Shown here piece after piece: positions 1-10,900 of a stretch of DNA of 64,000 nt. The translations under genes and the position numbers were made by a program. The notes beneath the pieces were generated by a model. It ran no database searches. It was not told the origin of the DNA and saw nothing but the letters and a program-made list of their open reading frames with translations. The stretch spans positions 11,400,157-11,464,156 of the forward strand of contig CM034537.1 of assembly GCA_020002185.1 (NCBI GenBank). The letters are read 5' to 3'. Position 1 is the stretch's first letter. Each line of letters begins with the position of its first letter. The stretch is from Paraescarpia echinospica. Taxonomy: Eukaryota > Annelida > Polychaeta > Sabellida > Siboglinidae.

Positions 1-1085
1 CTTACCTTTACTTTTATGTCGTGTATGCTAAACTTTATAGGCTTAGACCTTAATTGCACAATTTAGGTATAATCATTGCCATCAGCATGTCCCCTACACA
101 GCCATGATCATGATATAAGGTAATAAAATAGATTATAGGTCGAGGCTTGGGAAAAGCAAAAATATTGTTGTTGATAACGTAACCTTAACTTAACCCACAA
201 CCCTGAAACTAACCCATGGCTATGTCCCTATGCCCATGGCATAGCCATAGGGACATAGCCATGGCATAGGCAATAGGCATAGCCATGGCATAGGCCATAG
301 CAATGACAATGAATAAAGTTTATTTTGGTTAAAACGTACAAGAACCAATAGTAAAATAATACACATCATAAATTATATATTGAAACATAATATATGTACA
401 TCAGCGTGAATATGTTTAACGTGTAATTTGTTAACAAATGAAAACATATAAATAAACATAATAGTCTATATTTACATTTTATAGAAAAGAAACTAAGTTG
501 ATACGATATGATACTGTACTGACCAGGCAGACTCTTACTAAGACCGCAAGGTCGCTATCGTAAGAACCACCCTTAAATATTACAACGTTAGATTTATCAA
601 TAATGCATTGATTAATTAATAAAACAGTTCAATTCAAGGCTGATATTCATCGTTCTTAGGGCAAACTAAGAGAAAGAAACGAAGAACAGAAAGAGGGTTT
701 GCACGTACGTACGAGTATGTATGTGTGTACGTACGGATATAAAATAAAATAAACATAATATATTATGGCAATTGGTGCAACAATATACTATAGTCTAACA
801 CATTCACATATATGCAGTATATATATATATATGTATATCTTGCAGTTATTCATATATTCACATATATCTTTGGGAGTTTTGTACACATCGAGTGTACAGT
901 AGGTGCCGAGTTTTCTATGAGACAAATGCCAATACAATTGAAAATGATTACTAATACATTATGATAGCAGACACAGCATATCTTACATGTATAAGGTGTA
1001 TGATGATATCTTACATGTAAGAAGACGGGGAAACAAATCAGACAGGTTTTTTTTTATAAAAAAAGAAGTACATTTTAAGTGTAGT
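1..1085. other. AT-rich non-coding DNA
   Basis: I see no gene here. The first bases (cttacctttacttttatg) resemble the 3' tail of the SINE family found complete at 24441-24799, so a SINE may end at the left edge. There are short TA and GTAC microsatellites near 703-740 and 814-832, and a strong hairpin at 214-264. Confidence 0.5.
214..264. repeat. Perfect 19-bp inverted repeat (hairpin)
   Basis: Positions 214-232 (ccatggctatgtccctatg) are the exact reverse complement of 246-264, with a 13-base loop. More degenerate CATAGCCATGG repeats follow to about 300. No gene is attached to it. Confidence 0.8.
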
Positions 1086-1090
1086 TTTAT

Positions 1091-3064
1091 TTAACTCGAA
1101 TGTACACATGTATAACAGTGCCTGATTCGGCAAGTTGAGCTGTAGTTTGAAATTAAATAGTTTTTTGTATATTCGCTGAAGCCTTTGAGAGAGTGGGTGT
1201 GGATTTTGTCCGCGATTAAGTTGGGAGTATCATTATATACTCGAGCGATGCTGTCTGATGCTTTTATTTGCAAGGTCACTGTTCGTACTTTCTGTATGGA
1301 TATACTCCTGACTTCTGGTACTGTATGTGTCTATGTCAGAGTTAAGTCTTTTGGTTATATTTTGTAGATACTCAGGAAGGTTTCTATTTACGTATTTGTG
1401 ATAAAATTTTAATTGTTGTAATTTAACAATGTCTTCAACTTTTAGGAGCTTTAGACTTTTGAACAAAGGGTCAGTATGTGCGTTATATTTACTGTTTGTA
1501 ATCATTCGTATTGCTCTCTTTTGTAGTTTTGTTACTTTATTGAGTTGAGATCACCATACAAGTATACAGTAAGTTATGTGGGGGAGAATTAGTGAATTGT
1601 ATAGTTTTAATAATATATATTGAGGAATGAACCATCTCAACTTATTTATAATTCCAATTGTGCGAGATATTTTGGAAGCTATTTTATCGATGTGGCTGTT
1701 CCACTTAAGATATTTGTTTATAGTTAAACCAAGGAAGTTGAAATTATCTGCGCACTCGACTGGTGTGTTGTCTATCTTTAAGAATAATCTTGGGATTTTC
1801 TTTTGTGGAGAATGGAATAACATGTATTTAGATTTTGTAATGTTTAATGATAGTGTGTTAACTATTAACCACGCATTTATTTTGTCTCAATATTGATTTC
1901 TTGGAAGTTGTCATGTATGTTAAAGGATTCCAATGTACTTGTTAATACTGAATCATCTTGTTTTCTTCCAGTTAGATAAGTACGTAGAAGTGTGTTTCCA
2001 TTCCATAGTATGATAATTTGTTTAATAAGATGTCATGATCTAGTGTATCAAAGACTTTTGATAAGACTAGAAATATTGTTATGGGAATTTCTCCTTTATC
2101 CATTTCGCAGATGATTTTGTCAATAAGTTCGAGTGCTGCTAACTCTGTAGAATGTCCCTGTCTAAAACCATATTGACTTTTATAGAATAGTTTGTGATTT
2201 TGAAAGAAGGAATATTGCTGGTTATAGATTAATCTTTCTAAAACTTTTGAGATTGCTGAAAGTATTGAAATTGGTCGATAATTTGTGAATAATCTTTTGT
2301 TTTCCTTTTTGAATATGGGAATCAATTTGGCTGTTTTCAAGATATCAGGAAAGATTCCTGTTTCTAAAGACTGGTTTATTATGATTTCGAGTGATTCAAG
2401 TAAAGGTGTCTTTAATTGTTTCAATACTTTTGTTGATATGCCATCTTCGCCACAACTGGATTTCTGGTGAAGGCAATCAATGACAGTTTCTATGTCTTAT
2501 TGGTGAACTTTTTGAAAGGAAAATTGTACATCATGTTTGAATTGCAGATAGTCTTGAAATGTTTTTTTATCTGGGTTATGTATTTTTGTATAAGTTCCGG
2601 TCCAATGTTTGTAAAGAATGAATTAAATTTGTTTGCGATAGTAAGCTTGTTTGAGATCTGTTGTTCTTCCACAGTAAAATATTCTGGGAATGATTTTTTT
2701 TTTCCGTTTTATTTAGTATATCATTTATAGTTGACCATGTCTTTTTTATATTTGTTTTGTGTCTAGTAAAACAAGTCGTAATAACTTAATTTAGCATATT
2801 TAATTGTTCTTTTAAGTACAACATTAATATTATGTAGTTCCGTTTTTAGTAGTGTGTAGTCATGTGAAATATGTATAAGAGTGCGTAATTTCTTGTACAA
2901 TTTATCTCTATGTTTTATAGATTTAATAATGCCTTGTGTGACCCAGTTTGATTTTTTGTGGCGATGTTTGTTGAATTTAACAATTTTACTTGGAAAATGT
3001 TTTTTATATATTTTTTCAATGGTATCACACATAATGTTTGTGTTTGTATTTGGGTTAGTGTTAT
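1091..3064 (-). mobile_element. Degenerate non-LTR retrotransposon (LINE) with deleted RT palm
   Basis: On the minus strand, broken open frames run in LINE order. The linker before the reverse transcriptase is near 3032-2763 (KKHFPSK...HRHKKSNW), the RT fingers and palm start at 2424-1972 (NYRPIS, YGFRQGHST, FDTLDH), the RT thumb is at 1823-1551 (FNFLGLTI, LPHITYCILVW), and the C-terminal tail is at 1505-1091. Several frameshifts and stops separate them. The block that should hold GVPQG and YADD is missing: around 1990-1940 the frame passes from TGRKQ straight to DDSVLTSTLESF, so an internal deletion removed most of the catalytic palm. The first acid of the FLDLSKAFD motif is also changed (FLVLSKVFD). 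It resembles the Jockey/CR1 group. It is inactive, and the Gypsy element at 3065 sits directly at its 5' end. Confidence 0.85.
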
Positions 3065-3069
3065 GGGTT

Positions 3070-3244
3070 TGTCATGTATCAGGATCGTTATAACTGGTAC
3101 GTTATACAGCTACTTACTACAGTGAGCTCTTACACCGTTGATGGTAATAAAGGGTTGTTGTCTTCCGGTCAAATTCGAGTTGCACATGTCTAGTGTTTCC
3201 AGTTCCAATTAAACAAGCAATATGCTGCTTTATAAAGCATAACA
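3070..3244 (+). repeat. 5' LTR of the Gypsy element
   Basis: It starts tgtcatgtatcagg just after the target duplication and ends ataaca just before the primer-binding-like site. Its last 56 bp recur at 6891-6946. Confidence 0.85.
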
Positions 3245-3256
3245 TGGTGTCAGAAG
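3245..3256 (+). promoter_or_regulatory. Candidate primer binding site
   Basis: The sequence tggtgtcagaag follows the 5' LTR directly, the position where a tRNA primer pairs in LTR retrotransposons. TGG at the start matches the complement of a CCA tRNA end. I cannot assign the tRNA. Confidence 0.6.
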
Positions 3257-3385
3257 ACAAACTACACAAACTATTAGGGTAGGATGTGTTGGTCGGAAAA
3301 ACTGTGTTGGTGAAGTTTGAAGTGACGACTAAAAATTGAACTGAACTGTGTGTCAAAACGTCGAGTCACTGTCAACGACTGAAAA

Positions 3386-6300
3386 ATGGAATTTTTCAAG
3401 CCACCAAGTAGTATTGCGTTCGATGCCAGCAACTTAGATGAGGCATGGAGAAGTTGGGAGCAGCAGTTTAGGACATTTTACACAGCGTGTGAATTGAACA
3501 AGAAGCCTAAAGCTGTCCAAGTGGCCATACTACTACATACTGCTGGACCGGAAGCTCAGGAAGTATTCAACCAGTTTGAGTTCAAACCAGCAGGACCTGC
3601 TAACGTCCCACCAGCAGAAGATAGAGACAACTGGGAAACGGTGCTAGACAAATTCCGTCACTACTGCAAACCACGTAAAAATACAGTTTACGAACGATAT
3701 TGTTTCTGGTCTCGCAATCAAGGCAATGGGGAACAAGTGGATCAGTGGATCAAGGACTTGAGAATGAAAGCTAAAATGTGTGAATTTGGTGACCAGGAGG
3801 ATCTGATGATCCGTGACAAGATAGTGTTCAGCGTCAATGACGAGCGTGTTAAAGAGAGACTTTTGAGAGAGTCAGATCTGTCGCTAGCTAAGGCATTAGA
3901 TGTGTGCCATGCAGCCGAGACGACAAGAGCGCAACTGAAGGTCATGGCGTCTGAAGGAAAGCCAGAAGCTAAAGTGAATGTAGTGAAGCAGAGATCTCGT
4001 TCAAGCACGTTTAGCAAGGGCTCCCATGCAGTTGGCAGGGGTATCAAGGGAACTAACAATGACACTAGGGGTGGTTATAATAGTACACCGAGACCACGGG
4101 CTACACAGGGAAGCATTCACTGCAAATTCTGTAGCAGGTCACACCCACCAAAGTCATGCCCTGCGTACGGTAAACAGTGTAACCGTTGCAAGGGGTGGAA
4201 CCACTTCGCAGTAATGTGCGAACACCACCGCACTGCTACAGTCGATAGGAAGGTGCGGATGGTGAACAATGAACAATGTGAGAGTAATGAATGTCTGTAT
4301 CTGGGTTCGTTATTCTTGGACGTGCATGCACACACTACTCATGATGATGACTGGATGACGAAGATGATGATTGGCAGCCAGCAGATAAGCTTCAAGTTGG
4401 ACACTGGCGCACAGGCGAATGTGTTGCCTATGACGATCTACGAGACACTAAAGCCGAATGCAGCCTTGCAGCCTACAAAGACGATACTGTCGGCATTCGT
4501 GAATGACGTCAAAGTGAAGCCAGCCGGCACGGTCAAGCTTCTGTGCATACCAGAGAACGCGGACAAACCGACACTGATCGAGTTCTTTGTCACTACGCAC
4601 ACCAATGTGCCACTACTTGGATGTCGAGCGTGCGAGTCATTGGGACTTGTCAAACGAGTGGGCGAGATGTCGCGTGAGAAGCCACTAACGAGTGACACTC
4701 TGATGAACGAATATGAAGACGTGTTCACTGGAGTTGGAGAACTTGAGCATCCGTATCATATCGAGCTGAAAGAGGACGTACAGCCGGTAGTCCAGGCAAC
4801 CAGGAAACTTCCATACACCAGAGTGGAGAGTTTAAAGAAGGCTCTAGACAAGTTAGAGAGGGATGGAATCGTCGCAGATGTAGAACAACCTACACCATGG
4901 GTGAATAACTTGGTCATAACGGAGAAGCGGAATGGATCGTTGAGATTATGTCTTGACCCGAAACCACTCAATAGAGCGATTAAGCGTGAACATTTCGAGA
5001 TCCCGACTCCTGAGGATGTGCAGTCGCGTCTAGCTGGAAAGAAAGTGTTTTCAGTGATAGATATGTCGATGGCGTACTGGCACGTCAGACTGTCGGATGA
5101 GTCCAGTTACCTCTGCACGTTCCACACGCCATGGGGCAGAAAAAGGTTTCTGCGCATGCCGTTTGGCATCAGTTCAGCCAGTGAAGTACTGCAGAAACGC
5201 ATGCTACTAACGTTTGGTGACATCAAAGGAGCGTACGTGATAGCCGATGACATCATCGTCGCGGGGGATGATGAACAAGATCACGATGCCATCATGCGTG
5301 CTGTTTTCCAGAGGGCAAGAGAACGAAACGTGAAGTTCAACTCGTCAAAAGTGCAGTTGAAGGTCAATGAGGTGCTGTACATGGGACATATAGTATCGGA
5401 AGCAGGCCTCAGCCCAGACCCTAGCAAAGTGAGAGCCATCGTCGATATGCCACTGCCTGAGGACAAGCGCGCAGTCCTGAGGTTTCTGAACGTTGTGAAG
5501 TATCAGGCAAAGTTCATCCCGCGAGAGTCGCACATCACTGGTCCTCTACGTGCGCTGCTGAAAGAGGACGCGGCGTGGTGTTGGACACAAGAGCATACAG
5601 ATGCAGTGAACGAGTTGAAGACAATTCTAAGCAGTTTGCCAGTGCTGAGGTTCTACGACGTGAACAAACCAGTAACGTTGCAGTCGGACGCGTCAAAGAG
5701 TGGACTAGGGGCGTGTCTTCTACAAGAAGGGCAGGTTGTTGCTTATGCGTCAAGGGCACTAGTCGGTGCAGAGCTACACTACGCACAGTTGGAGAAAGAA
5801 CTGTTAGCGGTCGTTTTCGCGACTTCCAGGTTTCATCAGTACATTTATGGCAAGGAAATCGAAGCGCAGACTGATCATAAGCCGCTTGAGATTATAATGA
5901 AGAAACCGATCGGAAACGCAACGGCACGCGTACAACGAATGATGTTGAAGCTACAGCGATACGAGATAAACCTGTCATATGTACCAGGGAAGCTGCTGTA
6001 CGTAGCCGACGCTCTCTCACGTGCTTACATAGAGGGTGAGCCAGACAATGAGCTCATTGACGATATTGAGATTATGGTCCACAGCGTTACAAAGAACTTC
6101 CCAGCAAGTACAGGGCGACTCGAGCAAATCCGAAGTGCTACAGCCAATGACGTGACTCTTCAGCGACTACTTCAGGTCGTGATGAACGGCTGGCCAGAGT
6201 CGAGGGCAGCTGTACCAGAGGACGTGAGACCGTACTGGAACATGAGAGATGAGATGAGTGCAGATGACGGACTCGTGTTTGCAGGCGAACGAATTGTCAT

Positions 6301-6895
6301 TCCTGAGTCGATGAGGTCGGACATGCTGGAAGTGCTGCACGAACCACACATGGGGATGGAGAAGACGAAATCTCGAGCTAGATCAGCTATCTTCTGGCCG
6401 GGAATGTCCAGAGCAATCGAGGACACTGTCTCGAGGTGCAAAACATGCCTACAGTTCGCCCGGAGTAATCAGAAGGAGCCGATGATAGCACACGAAATCC
6501 CAGACGGCCCGTTCCGGAAAGTCGCAATGGACATTATGTCGTTCAAAGGTCGAGACTACCTAGTAGTGGTTGACTATTATTCGAAGTATCCCGAGTTGGC
6601 ACTGCTCGAGAACAAGACAAGCGAATCTGTCATCTCGCATGTTAAGAGCATCAGTGCACGTCATGGAATACCCGAAGAGATCGTAGCAGACAACCAACCG
6701 TTTGGTAGCTATAGTTTTCGGCAATTCGCGAAGAGTTGGGGTATCACAGTGACTACATCGAGCCCAACATATGCTCAATCGAATGGGCATGCAGAGCGAG
6801 TCGTGCAAACGTTGAAATCGCTCCTCAAGAAGGCAGGCGAAGAGGGTCGTGATCCCTACATAGCGATGCTAGAATACAGGAACACGCCGATCTAG
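3386..6895 (+). CDS. Gag-Pol polyprotein of Gypsy/Mag element, 3'-truncated
   Basis: One 1,169-residue frame starts at an ATG. Gag occupies about residues 1-240. A CCHC zinc knuckle (CNRCKGWNHFAVMC) lies near residues 264-277, preceded by a second Cys-rich stretch. An aspartic protease with DTGA follows near 337. The reverse transcriptase has IDMSMAYWHV near 558, MPFGISSA near 592 and an ADD catalytic pair near 617 (IADD instead of the usual YxDD form). RNase H follows from about 760 (SDASKSG, TDHKPLE). Integrase has its H-H-C-C zinc domain near 985-1030 and D, D, E core residues near 1048, 1100 and 1137. The frame ends at EYRNTPI, short of the normal integrase C-terminus, where it runs into the 3' LTR remnant. 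It would act in reverse transcription and integration of its own RNA, but the truncated integrase and LTR make autonomous activity unlikely. Confidence 0.9.
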   Translation: MEFFKPPSSIAFDASNLDEAWRSWEQQFRTFYTACELNKKPKAVQVAILLHTAGPEAQEVFNQFEFKPAGPANVPPAEDRDNWETVLDKFRHYCKPRKNTVYERYCFWSRNQGNGEQVDQWIKDLRMKAKMCEFGDQEDLMIRDKIVFSVNDERVKERLLRESDLSLAKALDVCHAAETTRAQLKVMASEGKPEAKVNVVKQRSRSSTFSKGSHAVGRGIKGTNNDTRGGYNSTPRPRATQGSIHCKFCSRSHPPKSCPAYGKQCNRCKGWNHFAVMCEHHRTATVDRKVRMVNNEQCESNECLYLGSLFLDVHAHTTHDDDWMTKMMIGSQQISFKLDTGAQANVLPMTIYETLKPNAALQPTKTILSAFVNDVKVKPAGTVKLLCIPENADKPTLIEFFVTTHTNVPLLGCRACESLGLVKRVGEMSREKPLTSDTLMNEYEDVFTGVGELEHPYHIELKEDVQPVVQATRKLPYTRVESLKKALDKLERDGIVADVEQPTPWVNNLVITEKRNGSLRLCLDPKPLNRAIKREHFEIPTPEDVQSRLAGKKVFSVIDMSMAYWHVRLSDESSYLCTFHTPWGRKRFLRMPFGISSASEVLQKRMLLTFGDIKGAYVIADDIIVAGDDEQDHDAIMRAVFQRARERNVKFNSSKVQLKVNEVLYMGHIVSEAGLSPDPSKVRAIVDMPLPEDKRAVLRFLNVVKYQAKFIPRESHITGPLRALLKEDAAWCWTQEHTDAVNELKTILSSLPVLRFYDVNKPVTLQSDASKSGLGACLLQEGQVVAYASRALVGAELHYAQLEKELLAVVFATSRFHQYIYGKEIEAQTDHKPLEIIMKKPIGNATARVQRMMLKLQRYEINLSYVPGKLLYVADALSRAYIEGEPDNELIDDIEIMVHSVTKNFPASTGRLEQIRSATANDVTLQRLLQVVMNGWPESRAAVPEDVRPYWNMRDEMSADDGLVFAGERIVIPESMRSDMLEVLHEPHMGMEKTKSRARSAIFWPGMSRAIEDTVSRCKTCLQFARSNQKEPMIAHEIPDGPFRKVAMDIMSFKGRDYLVVVDYYSKYPELALLENKTSESVISHVKSISARHGIPEEIVADNQPFGSYSFRQFAKSWGITVTTSSPTYAQSNGHAERVVQTLKSLLKKAGEEGRDPYIAMLEYRNTPI

Positions 6896-6946
6896 TGTTT
6901 CCAGTTCCAATTAAACAAGCAATATGCTGCTTTATAAAGCATAACA
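6891..6946 (+). repeat. 3' LTR remnant (last 56 bp)
   Basis: This stretch repeats 3189-3244 and ends in the same ataaca, followed by the second copy of the target duplication. The first two thirds of the LTR are absent. Confidence 0.85.
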
Positions 6947-7461
6947 GGGTTGAGTCTAGTTTTCCAGCAATATTGTGGTAATGGCTAGCTGTAGCCATGA
7001 CATAGTCATACGTTATAGGCATTGCGGGCATAACAGGCAGTCTTAGTATCAGATTAAGACTAGTCTCAAACTCTGCCTAAGCCTAAGGCTAAACCTAAAC
7101 AAAGTGGAAGAAGTGTTGCAGCCGGGGGGGGGGGCATGGATGTCTAGCAAGTGTCAGTCAGTGACACTGACAGTGTCGGTGAACACGCTAGAGTAGAGCC
7201 TAGCCCTAGGCTATCCGTGTGTGGGCCACAGAATGACAGATCAGATGGGTACAGCGACCACGTCCAACCATAGCTCTAACCCTGCAGGTGTATTACTGTA
7301 TATGTAAAAAATACATCAGTTCAATACAAATGGTAATTCCAATATCATTCGGAACTTACAAGTTACAGTCACCTGGGCACGCTGCAACATCCAACGACCG
7401 AATATTTCAGTAAGCTTGCCGGGAAATTTGCACGTGAATCAATATGACCCATATAGGGCAC

Positions 7462-7473
7462 CGCGCATGCGCA
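7462..7473. promoter_or_regulatory. NRF-1-like palindrome
   Basis: The sequence cgcgcatgcgca matches the YGCGCAYGCGCR consensus of NRF-1 at every position. It lies about 460 bp upstream of the ATG of a predicted nuclear-encoded mitochondrial protein, the gene class NRF-1 typically controls in animals. Use of the site is inferred. Confidence 0.5.
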
Positions 7474-7771
7474 CAATTGAAAATCGACCTTGCATATATT
7501 TCAAGACGAAATGTTTCAGTACAACGTAACTAAGGCGGTTGGTCAACAATCTGCCTAACTACTGGGTTGACCTTCCTCATTTACCAAATTAAACCTAAGG
7601 AAAGTAGATTTAAACATCCACATATAGCAGAAATGCTACAAAGTGTATATACATACAACTATTTTAAGGAATTAAGCTCTAAATTAATATATATATTTTC
7701 TTTAAAATGCGAAACTAAATACTGGTTCGACACCCTAGTGGTTGTGGAGGGAACTTCAATCGCCAGTTGAT

Positions 7772-7785
7772 CGCTTCCGGAAGCG
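7772..7785. promoter_or_regulatory. ETS/GABP-like palindrome
   Basis: The 14-bp perfect palindrome cgcttccggaagcg contains the ETS core CCGGAAG on both strands. It is about 150 bp upstream of the FAM210B ATG, a usual place for GABP (NRF-2) sites in genes for mitochondrial proteins. Function is inferred. Confidence 0.5.
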
Positions 7786-7933
7786 CATTGCATGTGTTTG
7801 GTCCTTTGCGTGTGTTTGTTTTGATGAGTTGTTCACACGGAGAACTGCGCTACGTTGCTTCGAATTTATAAGTAGCGGACAGTCGGCTGCGCATCCAAGT
7901 TAGTTGAGTAATACCTGCCGTAAAATTATCAAA

Positions 7934-10900
7934 ATGTCCGGTTTGATAAGCCGACTGGCGTGCACATCTGGCGGAGGCAGGATCGCGTCAAGCAGGGCAG
8001 CGGTCGGCGGAGCTTGGCCCAAGTGCAAACATTCGGCAGGGTTTCGCCGCACTGCATCGCGTTCGTATACCATGAACTGTCAGACAATATATATGCGATA
8101 TTCTTTCCACAGTTGTCGCAGATACGTAGGCAGTATTGCAAGACCGACAATAAACAATGTTATAGCCTCACAGTCACACACAGTAACAAAGATGTCGTCA
8201 CCCGGGGTAGCCCTACCTGGGGCTGGGAAGGTGGCACCCAGTATGCAGCTGCTGGTCGGAAGATATTCCCAACATAGTCATAAGACAAAAACCCAGAGGC
8301 AGGGTGACATCCCATACCCTAACTCACTGAAAGAGAACGAATATACGACATTCAAAGCATGGTTTAATAACTGCATTGAGTTTTGCCTGCCAGGATGTTC
8401 GGAACAAATCCACCATCTGATGGCTGGTGAGAAATCAATGTCACAAGTGTACGCCGAGCAGCACAAACTAATTGAAAACATTGCTAACACATACAAGCAG
8501 TATGGTCTTCATTTACCATCTACCGAGACCACATTTTGCCCCTTTACCGCTCAAGGTGTCCAGGAGGGGTTTGGGGGTGTAGATATGGAACCTGTCATTA
8601 ACAGACCGTGTCCTGAAGGCATTCAGGATCTAGATTGTCAGAGTTTGAAGCAATACCTTGACTTGTGTAAACATTATCGGTTCACGGACTGCGAAGGGCA
8701 ACTCGAAAAACTGCATACCGGGAAGAAGTCGATCACAGACTTGTTGGAAGACCGCGAGAAATTACTACAAGACGTGGTGCACTACTATGATGCGACTGTG
8801 TCAAAGGCGACTGATGACTCTATGAGTTCAACACACAAAGGTGGACATGAAGGCGCAACCGAACTCAGTCAGATGCAGCGATTTAAACAAATGGTGAAGG
8901 AATATGGAACAGTGGTCGTCATCTTCCATGTCTGTATATCACTCATATCACTGGGCATCTGTTACACGCTTGTCAGTAGGTAAGTGAACATGTTCCTAAT
9001 AGCAGAACAGAATCTGTTGTTAAATTTAAAGAGCTTTTTCAAAATGTAAAAAGTGTATCACATAGGACACTATTTTTGTGGCACTCTAACAAGTGTCACT
9101 GTTTACGCAGAAAATTGATTCATATATAGCAAAATCAGGCTTATGAGCTAATCAAAATGATAGTGAAAGGGCCCCTTTTTCCAAACTATTGTTTCCAATT
9201 TCAACAGTTTCTTTCTATCAATCTATGTAAGTTGTAATTGGTTTTATGTAATTCTTCAGAGATGGCATTTACATTTATTCAAAATTGCATAAATGTGTAA
9301 TTTGTAACTTTCAACACATTCTGGACAAATTGCTTCTAAAGATACTGGCATGTCTGTGTTACTGTTAATGTACACTGTTTTAAGCTGTATTTTTGTATAA
9401 TTTTGATCAGCAAGTAGCCTTTTGACTACAACTTGTAGTCAAAAGACTACTTGCTGATCAAAATTACTTGTAGTACAAGTCTTCAGCACATTATTATTAT
9501 ATTTGCCAACAGTTATTATCTGTGTTATAACAGTGAATTCATGAATGATGAGCATTGTTATAATCAACAGTTGTTGATCTTTTATATTGTATCTAAGTTG
9601 TGGACTTCAAAATTTGTTTGGTTGCACATCAACCCCAAAATGACCTAAGTATATTTTCTTCTCTGACCCAGAGTTCATAATATAAACAAATACAATTAAC
9701 AATACAAGGCCAACCGAGATAGCTGCACTTTGTCCTCCAGTCAGTCACTATGTGGTGGTGTTTACACACATTTACACTCTGATTGTCTGCGCTCCTGCTT
9801 GTTGACTTTGGAAGTTTGGAGCATTGATGATATGTGTATGGTCTATTTCATTTTACAACCACTATGATGTACTTGTTGTGGTGTCAGTTGCAGCTATACA
9901 CTGGTATGTACATGTAATAAAACTTATTAAAAGACCTTATGATACTGTATTTGCTGAGGTAGCATTACCCCATATAATGTTTGATTAAGGTAATTAAACA
10001 TGCATTCCAATTTCCAGACAAGCTCTATTCCATGTGTAAACAAACCCATTATGTCAGTACACCTGTAAATAATACATTTTGACAAATTCATATGGTCGGA
10101 ACCCATAGGACCAGTGTATACACCAGACCTGGGGCCGAGTACATTTTTATGAGTACGAGTACTTTGACGATGGACGAGTACATTGCTAAAAGCTGAGTAC
10201 GAGTACATTCTCACGAGTACAAGTACATTTTTGTAAATATAAATATTAAATAATAACGTATCGTAAAATCGACAATTTAGTGGATCTCTCTGCAATGTAG
10301 GCATGTGGTATCACTGTCATGATATATCTAGGGGCAATATTGAGTCACCGACCAACTAGGCACACGTAAACCAATCATAAAGTACGATTGACATTTGAGA
10401 AAAAAACTTAGCCAATCAAGTTGATATCTGTCTTTAATGATCACAAATGAGTGGGTAAAAGAGACTGACCAGTGGATACCCCCAGCCAATCATTTGAACT
10501 TTGCTGGTTGTCTCCAGGTTAAGCATGTAAAACAAAGCAACCAACAGGAGGATTTGTTACCTGGCATCCCACTGGCTACATGTCTTTGTTTAGCATTTCT
10601 CTTATCTCTGCTCCCTCAGTGCCTGTTCTCTCTGACCTAGACTATCATGCCACACGCCTTCACTGGTGTCACACTAAGTTGGCACCGGATTATATTAGTG
10701 TAGGGTCTGAATTGAGCCACCTTACTTCTACAGAGGAAGACTGGCCGTTCTTGTTCTTAGCAGTGCCAAGTGGCATGGTCTCCAGACTACATTAAATGCA
10801 TTCCCTGTCTAACAGGTGGGTTAACTGCTACTAGTAGTTGGCTCTTTATGGACATCCTGGTGGCTTGATTAAACTGTTTATGGCCTGAACTGATAGCCTA

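Larger units (their letters stand above)
3065..6951 (+). mobile_element. Gypsy LTR retrotransposon, Mag-like, with 5-bp target duplication
   Basis: The insertion is flanked by gggtt at 3065-3069 and 6947-6951, a 5-bp target site duplication. The 5' LTR is 3070-3244 (175 bp, begins TG and ends CA). A primer-binding-site-like stretch follows, and a single Gag-Pol frame fills 3386-6895. Only the last 56 bp of the 3' LTR remain (6891-6946), identical to 3189-3244 as far as I can read. The end of pol and about 119 bp of the 3' LTR are therefore missing, apparently through one deletion. Domain order protease-RT-RNase H-integrase is that of Ty3/Gypsy. The short LTR and RT motifs suggest the Mag lineage. 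The almost intact frame implies a fairly recent insertion, but the element cannot be complete. Confidence 0.9.
6952..7933 (+). other. Upstream region of FAM210B
   Basis: No gene is seen. It holds a G9 run near 7126, a palindromic CAGTGACACTG cluster near 7150-7180, and the two promoter-type motifs listed separately. The transcription start cannot be placed from sequence; GC content rises from about 7770 towards the ATG at 7934. Confidence 0.5.

Noticed and set aside
7904..7933. FAM210B start at 7904
   Set aside because: The codon there is TTG; the first in-frame ATG is at 7934.
10437..10795. Short frames inside the hAT-type element as a transposase remnant
   Set aside because: No transposase motif could be recognised, so I call the element non-autonomous.
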